From NCBI GenBank assembly GCA_966212505.1, contig CBIHRS010000014.1, positions 58,343-122,342 on the forward strand: a stretch of 64,000 nucleotides of DNA, given 5' to 3'. The DNA is from CAMLIZ01 sp966212505. GTDB taxonomy: Bacteria > Pseudomonadota > Gammaproteobacteria > Burkholderiales > Burkholderiaceae_C. A program made the translations under genes and the position numbers. Positions 17,516 through 27,906 of the stretch are shown piece by piece. Position 1 is the stretch's first letter; every line of letters starts with the position of its first letter. The notes beneath the pieces were generated by a model. It did not search any database and was not told the DNA's origin. It saw only the letters and a program-made list of their open reading frames with translations.

Positions 17516-18721
17516 ATGTCGATTCATGCCCCGCCGAGCGAGCATGCGTGGTACGAGAGCATGGTGCGCGCGCTGCGCCGCGCCGGCATCGGGGAGCCCG
17601 CGATCGCGATCGACCTCGACCGGCTCGAGGCCAACGCTGCCGCGCTGGCGCGCAGCGTGCCGCCGCAGCGGCGGCTGCGGCTGGTGCAGAAATCGCTGCC
17701 GTCGCTCGCGCTGCTGCGCCACCTCGCGCCGCGCATGGGCGTGCACGGGCTGATGGTGTTCCACCGGCCGTTCCTCAACCACTACGCCGCCTGGGCTCCG
17801 GAGTTCGACCTGCTGCTCGGCAAGCCGATGCCGGTGGCCGCGGCCTGGACCTTCTACGAGCGCTTCAGGCCGCATGAGGATTTCGATCCGGCGCGGCGGC
17901 TGCGCTGGCTGGTGGACAGCGAGACGCGGCTCGCGCAATACCTCGACCTTGCGCGTACCCGCAGCCTGCAGATCACCGTGAGCATCGAGATCGACGTGGG
18001 CCTGTGCCGCGGCGGCGTGCGAGAACCGGCGGCGCTTCAGCCGCTGCTCGCGATGATCGCGGCGCATCCGCAGCAGCTGCGCTGGGGCGGCTTCATGGGC
18101 TACGACTCGTTCGCGGTGCAGGCCCCGCCGTGGACCTCGCCGCGGCAGGCGGTCGACCAGGCCAACGCGCGCTACCGCGCCTTCATCGTGTGGTCGCGCG
18201 GGCGCTTTCCGCAGCTGTGGCACGACGACCTGTGCTTCAACGGTGCCGGCAGCCCCACGCTCACGCTGCACGGCAGCGGCACGCCGCTCAATGACCTGTC
18301 GGCCGGCTCGGCGCTGCTGAAGCCCACCGACTTCGACGTGCCCTCGCTCTCGGCGATCCAGCCCGCCGCGGTGATCGCGACGCCGGTGCTCAAGGTGCAG
18401 CCCCAGCTCGAGATCCCGTTCATCGCGCCGTTCACCCGCTGGGCCGGCCGCTGGCTGCCCGGCCGCGGGCAATCGGTGTTCGTCTACGGCGGCCGGCTGA
18501 TGGCCAGGCCGGTGTGGCCGCAGGGGCTGCGCACCAACCGGCTCTATGGCCTGTCGTCGAACCAGCAGCTGATGAACCTGCCCTCATCGGTGCCGGTGGC
18601 GCCCGACGACTTCGTGCTGTGGCGGCCGACGCAGAGCGAGGCCGTGCTGCTGCAGCATGGCGAGTTGCTGGGGGTTCGGCGCGGCGAGGTGGTGGCGAGG
18701 TTTGCGGTGGATCCGGGCTAG
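17516..18721 (+). CDS. PLP-dependent D-threonine aldolase-like enzyme (DSD1 / alanine racemase N-terminal fold)
   Basis: 401 residues. An alanine-racemase-type TIM barrel starts AIDLDRLEANAAAL and has RLVQKSLPS, with Lys59 as the expected PLP lysine. The C-terminal small domain ends with a His-Gly (LLQHGELLG) where D-threonine aldolases and D-serine dehydratases place a metal ligand. Family reactions are cleavage of D-3-hydroxy amino acids or deamination of D-serine-type substrates. It is co-transcribed with the MFS gene (1-nt gap). Its stop codon overlaps that of the convergent beta-helix gene. Combined with the oxidase, it may serve catabolism of a D-hydroxy-amino acid or sugar-derived compound; this link is inference. 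Confidence 0.82.
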   Translation: MSIHAPPSEHAWYESMVRALRRAGIGEPAIAIDLDRLEANAAALARSVPPQRRLRLVQKSLPSLALLRHLAPRMGVHGLMVFHRPFLNHYAAWAPEFDLLLGKPMPVAAAWTFYERFRPHEDFDPARRLRWLVDSETRLAQYLDLARTRSLQITVSIEIDVGLCRGGVREPAALQPLLAMIAAHPQQLRWGGFMGYDSFAVQAPPWTSPRQAVDQANARYRAFIVWSRGRFPQLWHDDLCFNGAGSPTLTLHGSGTPLNDLSAGSALLKPTDFDVPSLSAIQPAAVIATPVLKVQPQLEIPFIAPFTRWAGRWLPGRGQSVFVYGGRLMARPVWPQGLRTNRLYGLSSNQQLMNLPSSVPVAPDDFVLWRPTQSEAVLLQHGELLGVRRGEVVARFAVDPG

Positions 18722-20367
18722 AACCCCTGCGGCATCGGATTGCCCGCGGCCTCCCAGATGTACGAGGTGAGCGTTACCGGGTTCACGCCGTCCAGCCGCT
18801 TGCCGGTGCTGCAGAAGCCGCGTGTCGTGTTCCTGCACATCTCGGCCTTGATGCGGGCCTGGTTCGGCCACGGCCACAGCGGGGTGCTGGTCAAGGTGTT
18901 GTAGCCGGGGTCGCCGAAGTGCGTGCCGTCGCGCCCGTAGCGATAGCGCACGTTGGCACCCACGTCGGCGCCGCCCGCGCCCTGGCCCTTCAGGGCCGAT
19001 CCGGCCTCGATGCGGGTGATGTATTTCAGCGACCCGTTGGCCAGCGGGTCGCCGGGGATCACGTGCGTCGGCGTGGTCTGGTTGTAGAGGCCTTCGCTGA
19101 AGTTGCCGTTCACGCTGACGTACGACGCGGTGTAGGCGGAGTTCAAGCCGAAGCGGCCGCTGCCCAGCACCACCGCGTTGCGCAGGCTGCCGGTGCCCTC
19201 GAGTTCGGGCGCGACGCGCAGCGCGTCGTCGGAGCGCGAATGCGCCAGCAGGTTCTCCATCACGATGCCGCTGCCGGTGCGTGCGAGGTTGAAGCCGCCG
19301 CCGGCGGCATTCCAGGCCACGGCGTTCGACAGCTTGATCGTCGGCGCGACCGTGGTGTCTTCGTCGGGCTCCATGTAGTAGCCGATGTCGGGTGCGTTGA
19401 GCGAGATCGTGCCCAGCCATTCGGCATGGCCGAACTCGTAGGGCGCGCCGGTGTGCGAGGCCACCGCGAAGTCGGCATAGGGCGAATCGCTGGGCGCGAG
19501 CACGCGGTCGACGACGATCACGTTCTGCACCGACACGTCGTGCGAGTCGTACACCGTGAAGCCGATGTTGGGATTGCCCGAGCCGGCGCAATCCTCGGTA
19601 CCGCAGCCGTCGCCACGCACGATGACGCGGCGCCACACGTTGCGGTGCGCCCGGTAGTTCATCGCGATGCCGCGCTCGCGCGAGGCCCAGACCCAAACGT
19701 CCTCCACCAGGTTGTCGGTGTTGCCGTTGTCATGGTCGATCGTGCCGATGCCGAACGCGCCGTGGAAGCCGGTGTCCTTGATCGTGACGTGGCTGGTGTT
19801 GTAGAGATCGCCGCCGCCTTCGAAGCGCAGGCCGCGCAGCGTGATGTACGAATCCTTGCGGAACGAACGGCCGATGAACAGCGGCCCCTGGATGATCACC
19901 TTGCCGGGGTTCAGCGCATGCACGTAGGTGGCGCTGGCGGCGCTGCCCGAAGGCGGCTGGGCCGAGGCGGCGCCGTTGTCCCAGTGCATCGTGCCGGTGC
20001 CGGCCGCGGCGGAGTAGGTGCCGTCGAGCAGCACCAGCTCGCCGCCGGCAGGCATGCGGCCGAAGACCGACGCGAAGCTCTTGCAGGCAGTGGCGGCGCT
20101 GCGGCAGTCGGCGCTGTCGTTGCCGATGGGTGAGAGGTACCAGGCCTGCGGCCCGCCGGGCAATTGCGCGGCGGCGCCCGTGCCGACGATCGGGATGCTG
20201 CCGTAGGCGATGTCGGCTGACGCAGAGCCAGCCGGCAGGCGGTTGGCGGAGGCGGTGGACGGCGAAGCCGTGGTGCCTGCATCGTCGCCACCGCCGCAGG
20301 CGGTGAGCAGGGCGATGGCGGTGGAGATCGACAGCAGGCTGCCGACACGATGGAGTCCGGATGTCAC
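18718..20367 (-). CDS. Right-handed beta-helix lipoprotein
   Basis: 549 residues. The lipobox LLTAC followed by Gly-Gly-Gly indicates a lipid-anchored surface or outer-membrane protein. The body (about 75-470) shows parallel beta-helix turns such as ITLRGLRFEGG, VTIKDTGFHGA and VSVQNVIVVDR, as in polysaccharide lyases and chondroitinase-B-like proteins. No catalytic Lys/Arg set could be assigned. The GTG start has GGGAG 8 nt upstream. The gene lies 112 bp after the AraC regulator, same strand, and its stop overlaps that of the PLP enzyme gene. It may bind or cut a glycan. It is not closely similar to the second beta-helix protein at 34468. Confidence 0.8.
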   Translation of the reverse strand: MTSGLHRVGSLLSISTAIALLTACGGGDDAGTTASPSTASANRLPAGSASADIAYGSIPIVGTGAAAQLPGGPQAWYLSPIGNDSADCRSAATACKSFASVFGRMPAGGELVLLDGTYSAAAGTGTMHWDNGAASAQPPSGSAASATYVHALNPGKVIIQGPLFIGRSFRKDSYITLRGLRFEGGGDLYNTSHVTIKDTGFHGAFGIGTIDHDNGNTDNLVEDVWVWASRERGIAMNYRAHRNVWRRVIVRGDGCGTEDCAGSGNPNIGFTVYDSHDVSVQNVIVVDRVLAPSDSPYADFAVASHTGAPYEFGHAEWLGTISLNAPDIGYYMEPDEDTTVAPTIKLSNAVAWNAAGGGFNLARTGSGIVMENLLAHSRSDDALRVAPELEGTGSLRNAVVLGSGRFGLNSAYTASYVSVNGNFSEGLYNQTTPTHVIPGDPLANGSLKYITRIEAGSALKGQGAGGADVGANVRYRYGRDGTHFGDPGYNTLTSTPLWPWPNQARIKAEMCRNTTRGFCSTGKRLDGVNPVTLTSYIWEAAGNPMPQGF

Positions 20368-20479
20368 GAGTGCGCTCCCTCAGGTTTTGTGGTCGTGCGA
20401 CTGTGCCCGCACGCCGGGTGACCTTCAGTGAGGGGCCATGACAATCAGGACGTGTTGGTAACCCTTTGCTGCGCGCGGC

Positions 20480-21433
20480 TCAGTCGTTCTGGCTGGCCGC
20501 GGCGCTGGCGCCGAAGCGCACCTCCGCCTGCCGCCTGAAATCGGTGGGCGTCATGCCCTTGATCTCGAGGAAGCGGCGGTTGAAGTTGGCCACGTTGTTG
20601 AAGCCGACGTCGTAGCAGATATTGGTCACGTAGCGGTCGGTCTCCATCAGCAGCTGGCAGGCCTTGGTGATGCGCACGCGGTTGACGAAGTCGGTGAAGG
20701 TGTTGCCGGTGGCGCGGCGGAAGAAGCGCGAGAAGCGGCTCTCGGTCATGCGGAAGCGCTCGCACACCTCGGCCATCGACAACGGTTCGGTGCAGTGTTC
20801 CGACACGTAGCTCAGCACGGCATTCACCTGCGCGAGCGATTCGTCGTCGTCGAAGCTCTGCAGCTGCACGTTCGACATCAGGCGATAGTCGGTGCAGCGC
20901 GCCAGCACGGTCAGGAATTCGCAGAAGGCGGCCAGCCGGGCGAGGCCGCGGCTGGCGCGGATGCGGTCGAACTGCGCCTCGGCCACGTCCGACAGGCCGA
21001 AGAACTCGATGCCGTGCCGCGCCCGCTCGAGCAGCGGCAGCGCCTCGCGGAACTCGGCGATCTGGTTGGCCGCCTGCTCGATCGGCTCATGGCCGAACTG
21101 GATCACGCGGTCGCGCAGCGCCACGCCCTCGGGCGGCACGTCGGTCGAGATCCAGTTGTGCGGCAGCCGCGGGCCGGTGAGCACGAGATGGCCGGGCGTG
21201 AAGTGGCCGATGTAGTCGCCGACGAACACCTTGCCCGAGGTGGCCGCGATGAAGTGCAGCTCGTATTCCTCGTGGTAGTGCCAGCGCACCAGCGGGTTCG
21301 GGTAGCCGTGTTCCAGGCAGCGCAGCCAGCCGCTGCTTTCCGGCGGCTCGTAGCCGAGGTTCGGGTCGCGCAGGTGCACATGCTCCAGCTCGGGAGCCGG
21401 AGGGCGCCGGTGGTTCAGCGCGGCGGTGGCCAT
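20480..21433 (-). CDS. AraC-family regulator of the polyol operon, copy 1
   Basis: 317 residues. The N-terminal cupin sensor has LVRWHYHEEYELHFI and HLVLTGPRLPHNW; the C-terminal double helix-turn-helix has MAEVCERFRMTESRFSRFF and CYDVGFNNVANFNRRF. It is the last gene of the leftward operon, 18 bp after the SDR, with GGAG 8 nt before its start. Placement within the operon suggests it senses the polyol and activates its own operon, as MtlR-type AraC proteins do in pseudomonads. It is a clear paralogue of the regulator at 29619. Confidence 0.93.
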   Translation of the reverse strand: MATAALNHRRPPAPELEHVHLRDPNLGYEPPESSGWLRCLEHGYPNPLVRWHYHEEYELHFIAATSGKVFVGDYIGHFTPGHLVLTGPRLPHNWISTDVPPEGVALRDRVIQFGHEPIEQAANQIAEFREALPLLERARHGIEFFGLSDVAEAQFDRIRASRGLARLAAFCEFLTVLARCTDYRLMSNVQLQSFDDDESLAQVNAVLSYVSEHCTEPLSMAEVCERFRMTESRFSRFFRRATGNTFTDFVNRVRITKACQLLMETDRYVTNICYDVGFNNVANFNRRFLEIKGMTPTDFRRQAEVRFGASAAASQND

Positions 21434-21451
21434 GTCAGTTCTCCCGCGCGC

Positions 21452-22246
21452 TCAACTCATGACGTTGCCGCCGTCGACGTTGAGCGTCTGGGCGGTGATG
21501 TACGACGCCTCGTCGCTGGCCAGGAACACGGCCGCGCCGGCGATGTCCTGCGGTGCGCCCATGTAGCCCAGCGGCACGGCCTTGCTGACCGCGGCCTTCT
21601 TCTCGCCGGGCTGCAGGCCTTCGTACTTGGCGAACAGCGCATCGACCTGGCCCCACATCGGCGTGTCGATCACGCCGGGCGAGATCGCGTTGACGCGGAT
21701 CCCGTGAGGCGCCATCGCCAGCGCCGCAGACTGCGTGTAGCTGATGACGGCGGCCTTGGTCGCGCAGTAGTGCGACACCAGGGCCTCGCCGCGGCGGCCG
21801 GCCTGCGACGCGAGGTTGACGATGCGGCCGCGCACGCCGTACTCGACCATCTGGCGCAGCACCGCCTGCATCGTGAAGAACATGCCCTTGACGTTGACAT
21901 CGAACAGGCGCTGGTACATGCGCTCGTCGCTGTCGAGCAACGGCGCGAGGTCGAAGATGGCGGCGTTGTTGAACAACACATCGATCGTGCCGAAGCGCTG
22001 CCGGGCAGCGGCCACCGCCGCATCGATCTGCGCGGTCTGCGTGACGTCGGCCTGCAGGTAGTGCACCGCATCGGGCGCGGCCTCGATCAGCGCGCGCACG
22101 CCGGCCGAGGGCGAGGCGGCAAGGTCGACGATGGTGCAGCGTGCGCCTTCGGCCACGTAGGCCTCGGCCACCGCCAGGCCGATGCCGCCGCCGGCACCGG
22201 TGAGCAGCGCGTGTCGGCCGCGGAGGCGTTGCGCCGATGTCGTCAT
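21452..22246 (-). CDS. smoS: Short-chain dehydrogenase, sorbitol (L-iditol 2-) dehydrogenase type
   Basis: 264 residues. Classical SDR: cofactor motif TGAGGGIG, an Asp in CTIVDLA that favours NAD, NNAA, catalytic Ser and Tyr-Lys in NLASQAG and YCATK, and C-terminal NVDGGNVMS. Gene order with a mannitol dehydrogenase and a polyol ABC transporter matches the Rhodobacter smo cluster, where SmoS oxidises sorbitol to fructose and galactitol to tagatose. The start overlaps the mannitol dehydrogenase stop (ATGA), so the two are translationally coupled. GGAG lies 9 nt upstream. Confidence 0.9.
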   Translation of the reverse strand: MTTSAQRLRGRHALLTGAGGGIGLAVAEAYVAEGARCTIVDLAASPSAGVRALIEAAPDAVHYLQADVTQTAQIDAAVAAARQRFGTIDVLFNNAAIFDLAPLLDSDERMYQRLFDVNVKGMFFTMQAVLRQMVEYGVRGRIVNLASQAGRRGEALVSHYCATKAAVISYTQSAALAMAPHGIRVNAISPGVIDTPMWGQVDALFAKYEGLQPGEKKAAVSKAVPLGYMGAPQDIAGAAVFLASDEASYITAQTLNVDGGNVMS

Positions 22247-23670
22247 GCCAGGACTCCTTCTTTGGCAAAGTGCATGATTTCGAGTCGTGCGGCCTTCAAA
22301 GCCTGCAGCAGGGTTTCGTTGCCCGCCAGATCGGCGCCCCACAGCGACAGCTCGGCCACGAAGGGCCGCAGCGGATCGGCCGCGGAGCAGATGGCATGCG
22401 CGATGCCTTCGTCCATCGCCTGGTCCTGGTAGGCATAGGGCAGCTGGCCGGCATGCCAGCGCTCGAGGAAGGCGAGGAACAGCGCAGGCAGCCTTGCTAC
22501 GCTGGCGATGCTGCGGCCGGCGGCCAGGCATTCGCGGATGGTCGGCACGATGAAGCCGGGGATCTTCGCGAAGCCGTCGGCGGCCACGCGCTGGTTGGTG
22601 TCGGCAATGGCCTCGTTGCCGAAGCGCGCCAGCACCGTGTCGCGGTAGGCCGGCAGGTCGACCGGGCAAGGCCGCTCGGGCGAGTGCAGGCAGGGGATCA
22701 CGTCGTCGGTGACGTAGTCGTACGCCATGCGGCGGATCACCGGATCGTGCGTGCCTTCGTGGATGTAGCGCAGGCCGCGCAGCGTGCCGCCCCAGGCGAT
22801 GCAGCTGTGCGTCGCGTTGAGCAGGCGGATCTTGGCTTCTTCATAGGGCTGCACATCGGCCACCATCTGCACGCCGACCTTCTCCCATTCGGGGCGGCCG
22901 TTGCAGAAGCGGTCTTCGATGACCCACTGGATGAAGTCCTCGGCCATCACCGGGGCTTCGTCGTTCCAGTGCATGGCCTTGCCGACGCGGGTCTTCATCT
23001 CGGCCGAGGGGCGCGGGGTGATGCGGTCGACCATCGCGTTCGGGCAACTGGTGTGCGTCTGCACCCAGTCGAGCAGCTCGGGCTCGCGCAGCTGGCCCAC
23101 GAACTGCAGCAGGCCCTTTGCGAAGCGGTCGCCGTTGTGGCGCAGGTTGTCGCAGTTGAGCAGCGTGACCGCGCCGGCGCGGCGCTTCATGCGCTCGCGC
23201 AGCATCGCGGCCACCGCGCCGTAGATCGTCTGCCGCGTGCGGCCGGCCAGGTCGCTCGCGATGTCGGGATGGTGCAGGTCGAGCAGGTTGCGGTCGTCGA
23301 GGTAGTAGCCCGCCTCGGTGACGGTGAACGAGACGATGCGCGTGAGCGGATCGGCCGCGCGCTGGATCGCGGCGCCCAGCGTGGCCTCGTAGGGGATCAC
23401 CTCCTTGATCGAGGTGATGCGCTCGTAGTGGCGCTGGCCCGCCGGCGAGATGGTTTCCAGCGTGTAGACGCCGTTCTGTCGCTGCAGGGCCTGCAGCGTT
23501 TCCGCCATGTCGGGCCGCAGGTTGGTGCCGGCCAGTTGCCATCGCTCGTCGCCCTGGGCCGCGAGCTGGTGCAGGTACACCGCCTGGTGCGCGCGGTGGA
23601 ACGAGCCCAGCCCGAGGTGCAGGATGCGCAGGCGGTCGGCCTCGGGCCGTTGCTTGGGTACAGCGGACAT
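22243..23670 (-). CDS. mtlK: Mannitol 2-dehydrogenase (polyol-specific long-chain dehydrogenase)
   Basis: 475 residues, the normal length for mannitol 2-dehydrogenases. The N-terminal Rossmann part has LGLGSFHRAHQAVY. The family catalytic triad K-x4-N-x2-H is seen as KIRLLNATH (Lys280, Asn285, His288). It oxidises D-mannitol (and often D-arabitol or sorbitol) to the ketose with NAD in the cytoplasm. It lies between the ATPase (19 bp) and the SDR (4-nt overlap). The start MSAVPKQ at 23670 is preceded by AAGGA. No fructokinase gene is present in the operon, so fructose must be phosphorylated by an enzyme encoded elsewhere. Confidence 0.94.
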   Translation of the reverse strand: MSAVPKQRPEADRLRILHLGLGSFHRAHQAVYLHQLAAQGDERWQLAGTNLRPDMAETLQALQRQNGVYTLETISPAGQRHYERITSIKEVIPYEATLGAAIQRAADPLTRIVSFTVTEAGYYLDDRNLLDLHHPDIASDLAGRTRQTIYGAVAAMLRERMKRRAGAVTLLNCDNLRHNGDRFAKGLLQFVGQLREPELLDWVQTHTSCPNAMVDRITPRPSAEMKTRVGKAMHWNDEAPVMAEDFIQWVIEDRFCNGRPEWEKVGVQMVADVQPYEEAKIRLLNATHSCIAWGGTLRGLRYIHEGTHDPVIRRMAYDYVTDDVIPCLHSPERPCPVDLPAYRDTVLARFGNEAIADTNQRVAADGFAKIPGFIVPTIRECLAAGRSIASVARLPALFLAFLERWHAGQLPYAYQDQAMDEGIAHAICSAADPLRPFVAELSLWGADLAGNETLLQALKAARLEIMHFAKEGVLA

Positions 23671-23689
23671 CGCGTTCCTTCTTCTTGTG

Positions 23690-24718
<1,029 letters not shown>

Positions 24719-24736
24719 GTGTTTGCTCCTAAGCGA

Positions 24737-25573
24737 TTACTTGACGGCGCCGAAGGTCAGGCCTTGCACCAGCTGCTTCTGGCTGAACCAGCCGAACACG
24801 ACGATGGGCGCGATGGCCATCACCGAGGCGGCCGACAACTTGGCCCAGAACAGCCCTTCGGGGCTCGAATACGAGGCGATCAGCGCGGCCAGCGTGCCGG
24901 CATGCGCCGAGGTGAGGTTGAGCGACCAGAAGGCCTCGTTCCAGCTCAGCACCAGGCACAGCAGGCCGGTGGAGGCCAGGCCGCCGAGGCTCAGCGGCAG
25001 CAGCACATGGCGGCATTCGTCCCAGAGGTTGGCGCCGTCCATGCGCGCGGCCTCGAGGATGTCGGGCGGGATCTCCTTGAAGTGCGAATACAGCATCCAC
25101 ACCATCAGCGGCAGGTTGCTGAGCGTGAACACGACGATCAGGCCCAGGCGTGTGTCGAGCAGGCTGGAGCTCTGCGCCAGCACATATACCGGCACCAGCG
25201 CGCCCACGGCCGGCATCATCTTCGTGCCCAGCATCCACATCAGGATGTCCTTGGTGCGGCGCGACGGGAAGAAGGCCATCGAATACGCCGCGGGCGCCGC
25301 GATCAGCAGCCCCAGCAGCGTGGAGGCCACGCTGGTGATCACCGAGTTCTGCGCATACAGCAGGTAGTCGCTGCGCGTCTGCACGAGCTGGTAGTTCTCC
25401 AGCGTGGGGCTGAAGTGCCACATCGTGCTCACCGAGATGGCCTGCAGCTCGGTCTTGAAGGACGTGAGCAGCATGAACGCGATCGGGAAGAAGACCAGCA
25501 GCGCGACGAGCCACGCCGCCAGGGTGCGCACGGCGATCGCCGGCGTGATTCGCAATGTGATGGGTGCGCTCAT
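24737..25573 (-). CDS. smoG: Polyol ABC transporter permease (MalG type)
   Basis: 278 residues with six membrane segments and the inner-membrane-component loop EAARMDGANLWDECRHVLLP, which docks the ATPase. Second permease of the sugar ABC type. Starts two bases after the stop of the other permease. The start at 25573 (MSAPITLR) gives a normal MalG-type length. Confidence 0.94.
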   Translation of the reverse strand: MSAPITLRITPAIAVRTLAAWLVALLVFFPIAFMLLTSFKTELQAISVSTMWHFSPTLENYQLVQTRSDYLLYAQNSVITSVASTLLGLLIAAPAAYSMAFFPSRRTKDILMWMLGTKMMPAVGALVPVYVLAQSSSLLDTRLGLIVVFTLSNLPLMVWMLYSHFKEIPPDILEAARMDGANLWDECRHVLLPLSLGGLASTGLLCLVLSWNEAFWSLNLTSAHAGTLAALIASYSSPEGLFWAKLSAASVMAIAPIVVFGWFSQKQLVQGLTFGAVK

Positions 25574-25575
25574 GT

Positions 25576-26586
25576 TCAACGCTCCAGGTTCTTGCCGACC
25601 ATGCGGATGAGGAAGATCGCGGCCACGTTGGCCAGCAGCACCGCGAACAGCGCGCCTGCGGAAGCCACGCCCACGTCGAAGTTCAGCAAGGCCTGCTTGA
25701 AGATCAGGAAGGCGATGTTGGTGCTGGCGTCGCCGGGGCCGCCGCCGGTGGTGGTGAAGATCTCGGCGAACACGCTCAGCAGGAAGATCATCTCGATCAT
25801 CACCACCACCGCGATCGCGCGGCTCAGGTGCGGCAGCACCAGGAAGCGGAACTGCTGGAAGGCGTTGGCGCCGTCCATGCGCGCAGCCTCGAGCTGCTCG
25901 CGGTTCATGCTCTGCAGCGCGGTGATGAAGATCAGCACCGCGAACGGCAGCCATTGCCAGGCCACCATCACGATCACCGAGAACAGCGGGTAGTCGGTCA
26001 GCCAGTCGATGGGCTGCGCACCGAAGAACTTGCTCACCTGCGCCAGCACCCCGTAGATCGGGTTCATCATCATGTGCTTCCACAGCAGCGCATTGACCGT
26101 GGGCATCACGAAGAAGGGCGAGATCAGCAGCACGCGGACGATGCCGCGGCCGGGGAAGGGCTCGTTGACGAGCAGCGCGATGCCGATGCCCATCACGACC
26201 GTGATCGCGATCACGCTGCCGAGCAGCAGCAGCGTGTTGCCTACCGCCGTCATGAACGACGGGTCGGTGACGAAGAATTCGTAGTTCATCAGCCCGACGA
26301 AGCCGTGCTCGCCGGGCTGCATGAGGTTGTAGCGGATGAACGAGAAGTAGATCGTCATCAGCAGCGGCACGATCATCCAGAGGAAGAGCGTGCCGACGGC
26401 GGGCGCGAGCAGCAGCCGCGCGAGCGGCCGGTGCATGGCGTGCTGCTCCGGCTGGGGCGGTTTGCCCTTGACCAGCCGGAGCACGCGGCCGCCCTGCTGC
26501 GATGGGGCGGACCCCACCGGCGCAGAAGTAGTACCCAGCGGTGCTTCTGGTGCTGAGACCATTGCCGCGTCGGTGGATGTCCGCAT
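25576..26586 (-). CDS. smoF: Polyol ABC transporter permease (MalF type)
   Basis: About 336 residues, with a roughly 50-residue low-complexity cytoplasmic N-terminus rich in Ala, Pro and Gln before the first membrane segment. It has the docking loop EAARMDGANAFQQFRFLVLP. A GTG directly precedes the ATG used here; either could start translation. It pairs with the MalG-type permease. It lies 15 bp after the binding-protein gene. Confidence 0.94.
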   Translation of the reverse strand: MRTSTDAAMVSAPEAPLGTTSAPVGSAPSQQGGRVLRLVKGKPPQPEQHAMHRPLARLLLAPAVGTLFLWMIVPLLMTIYFSFIRYNLMQPGEHGFVGLMNYEFFVTDPSFMTAVGNTLLLLGSVIAITVVMGIGIALLVNEPFPGRGIVRVLLISPFFVMPTVNALLWKHMMMNPIYGVLAQVSKFFGAQPIDWLTDYPLFSVIVMVAWQWLPFAVLIFITALQSMNREQLEAARMDGANAFQQFRFLVLPHLSRAIAVVVMIEMIFLLSVFAEIFTTTGGGPGDASTNIAFLIFKQALLNFDVGVASAGALFAVLLANVAAIFLIRMVGKNLER

Positions 26587-26601
26587 CACTTCAGTCCCCG
26601 A

Positions 26602-27906
26602 TCACTTGTAGTAGCCGGCCTTGCGCATCTCGCGGTCGGCCGCGGCCTGCGAGGCCTTGAGGGCTTCGTCGACCGAGGTCTTGCCGGCGAGGGCGGCGCT
26701 CATCTGCTGGCCCACCGCGATGCCGATCGCCTGGAACTCGGGGATGGCGGCGAACTGAACGCCGACATACGGGCTCTTCGGCAGCGTGCTGTCGTTCGGG
26801 TTGGCGGAGAAGATCGCCTTCTGCTCGGCGGCGCCGAACTTGGCGGCCTGGCGGAACTCACGCGACAGGTAGGTCGACTTGCGGGTGCCGGTGGGCACGC
26901 TGCCCCAGCCTTCTTCCTTGGCGACCAGCTTGATGTAGTCCTTGGACGTGGCCCAGTTGATGAACTTCTGGGCGGCTTCCGAGTTCTTGGAGCCGGCCGG
27001 GATGGCCAGCGCCCAGGCCCACAGCCAGTTGGCGCCCTTGTCGGTCACCTGCGACGGCGCCTGCGCGAAGTCGACCTTGTCGGCGACCTTGCTCTGCTTC
27101 GGATCGGTGATGAACGAGGCGGCGATGGTGGCATCGACCCACATCGCGCACTTGCCTTCGTTGTACAGCGCCAGGATTTCGTTGAAGCTGTTCGACGACG
27201 AGCCGGGCGGGCCGTACTTCTTCATCATGTCGACGTAGAAGGTGACCGCATCCTTCCAGGGCTTGGACTCGAGCTGCGGCTTCCAGCTCATGTCGAACCA
27301 CTGGCCGCCGAAGGCGTTGACCATCGTGGTCAGGAAGGCCATGTTGTCGCCCCAGCCCGGCTTGCCGCGCAGGCAGATGCCGTACACGCCGTTGGCGGGG
27401 TCGTTCATCTTGGCGGCGGCGTCGCGCACCTGCTCCCAGGTGGGCCGCTCGGCGAACTTGACGCCGGCCTTCTCGGCCAGGTCCTTGCGGTACATCAGCA
27501 TCGAGCTCTCGCCGTAGAACGGGGCGGCGTAGAGCTTGCCGTTGGCCGACAGGCCGTTGCGGATGGCCGGCAGGATGTCGTCGGTGTCGTAGGCTGCATC
27601 GGGCTTCAGCTCGTTGAGCCAGCCCTTCTTGCCCCAGATCGGGGTCTCGTACATGCCGATCGTCATCACGTCGAACTGGCCGCCCTTGGTGGCGATGTCG
27701 GTCGTGACGCGCTGGCGCAGCACACCCTCTTCGAGCGTGACCCACTTCACATGGATGTCGGGGTTGGCCGCCTCGAAGTGCTTCGTCAGCTTCTGCATCT
27801 CGATCATGTGGCCGTTGTTCACGGTGGCCACGACGAGATCGGTCGCCTGGACGGCGAAGGCAGTGCTGAGGCCGAAGGCCAGGGCTAGGGATGTCTTGAG
27901 CTTCAC
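26602..27906 (-). CDS. smoE: Polyol ABC transporter substrate-binding protein, copy 1
   Basis: 434 residues with a signal peptide (about 1-22, ending AVQA). Extracellular solute-binding family 1: VNNGHMIEMQKLTKHFEAAN, PFYGESSMLMYRKDL, CLRGKPGWGDNMAF and C-terminal EMRKAGYYK. First gene of the leftward operon. The GTG start at 27906 was chosen because GAGGAG lies 5-6 nt upstream and the signal peptide begins there; the frame extends upstream without a signal peptide. It is highly similar along its whole length to the divergent second copy at 28189. Confidence 0.94.
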   Translation of the reverse strand: MKLKTSLALAFGLSTAFAVQATDLVVATVNNGHMIEMQKLTKHFEAANPDIHVKWVTLEEGVLRQRVTTDIATKGGQFDVMTIGMYETPIWGKKGWLNELKPDAAYDTDDILPAIRNGLSANGKLYAAPFYGESSMLMYRKDLAEKAGVKFAERPTWEQVRDAAAKMNDPANGVYGICLRGKPGWGDNMAFLTTMVNAFGGQWFDMSWKPQLESKPWKDAVTFYVDMMKKYGPPGSSSNSFNEILALYNEGKCAMWVDATIAASFITDPKQSKVADKVDFAQAPSQVTDKGANWLWAWALAIPAGSKNSEAAQKFINWATSKDYIKLVAKEEGWGSVPTGTRKSTYLSREFRQAAKFGAAEQKAIFSANPNDSTLPKSPYVGVQFAAIPEFQAIGIAVGQQMSAALAGKTSVDEALKASQAAADREMRKAGYYK

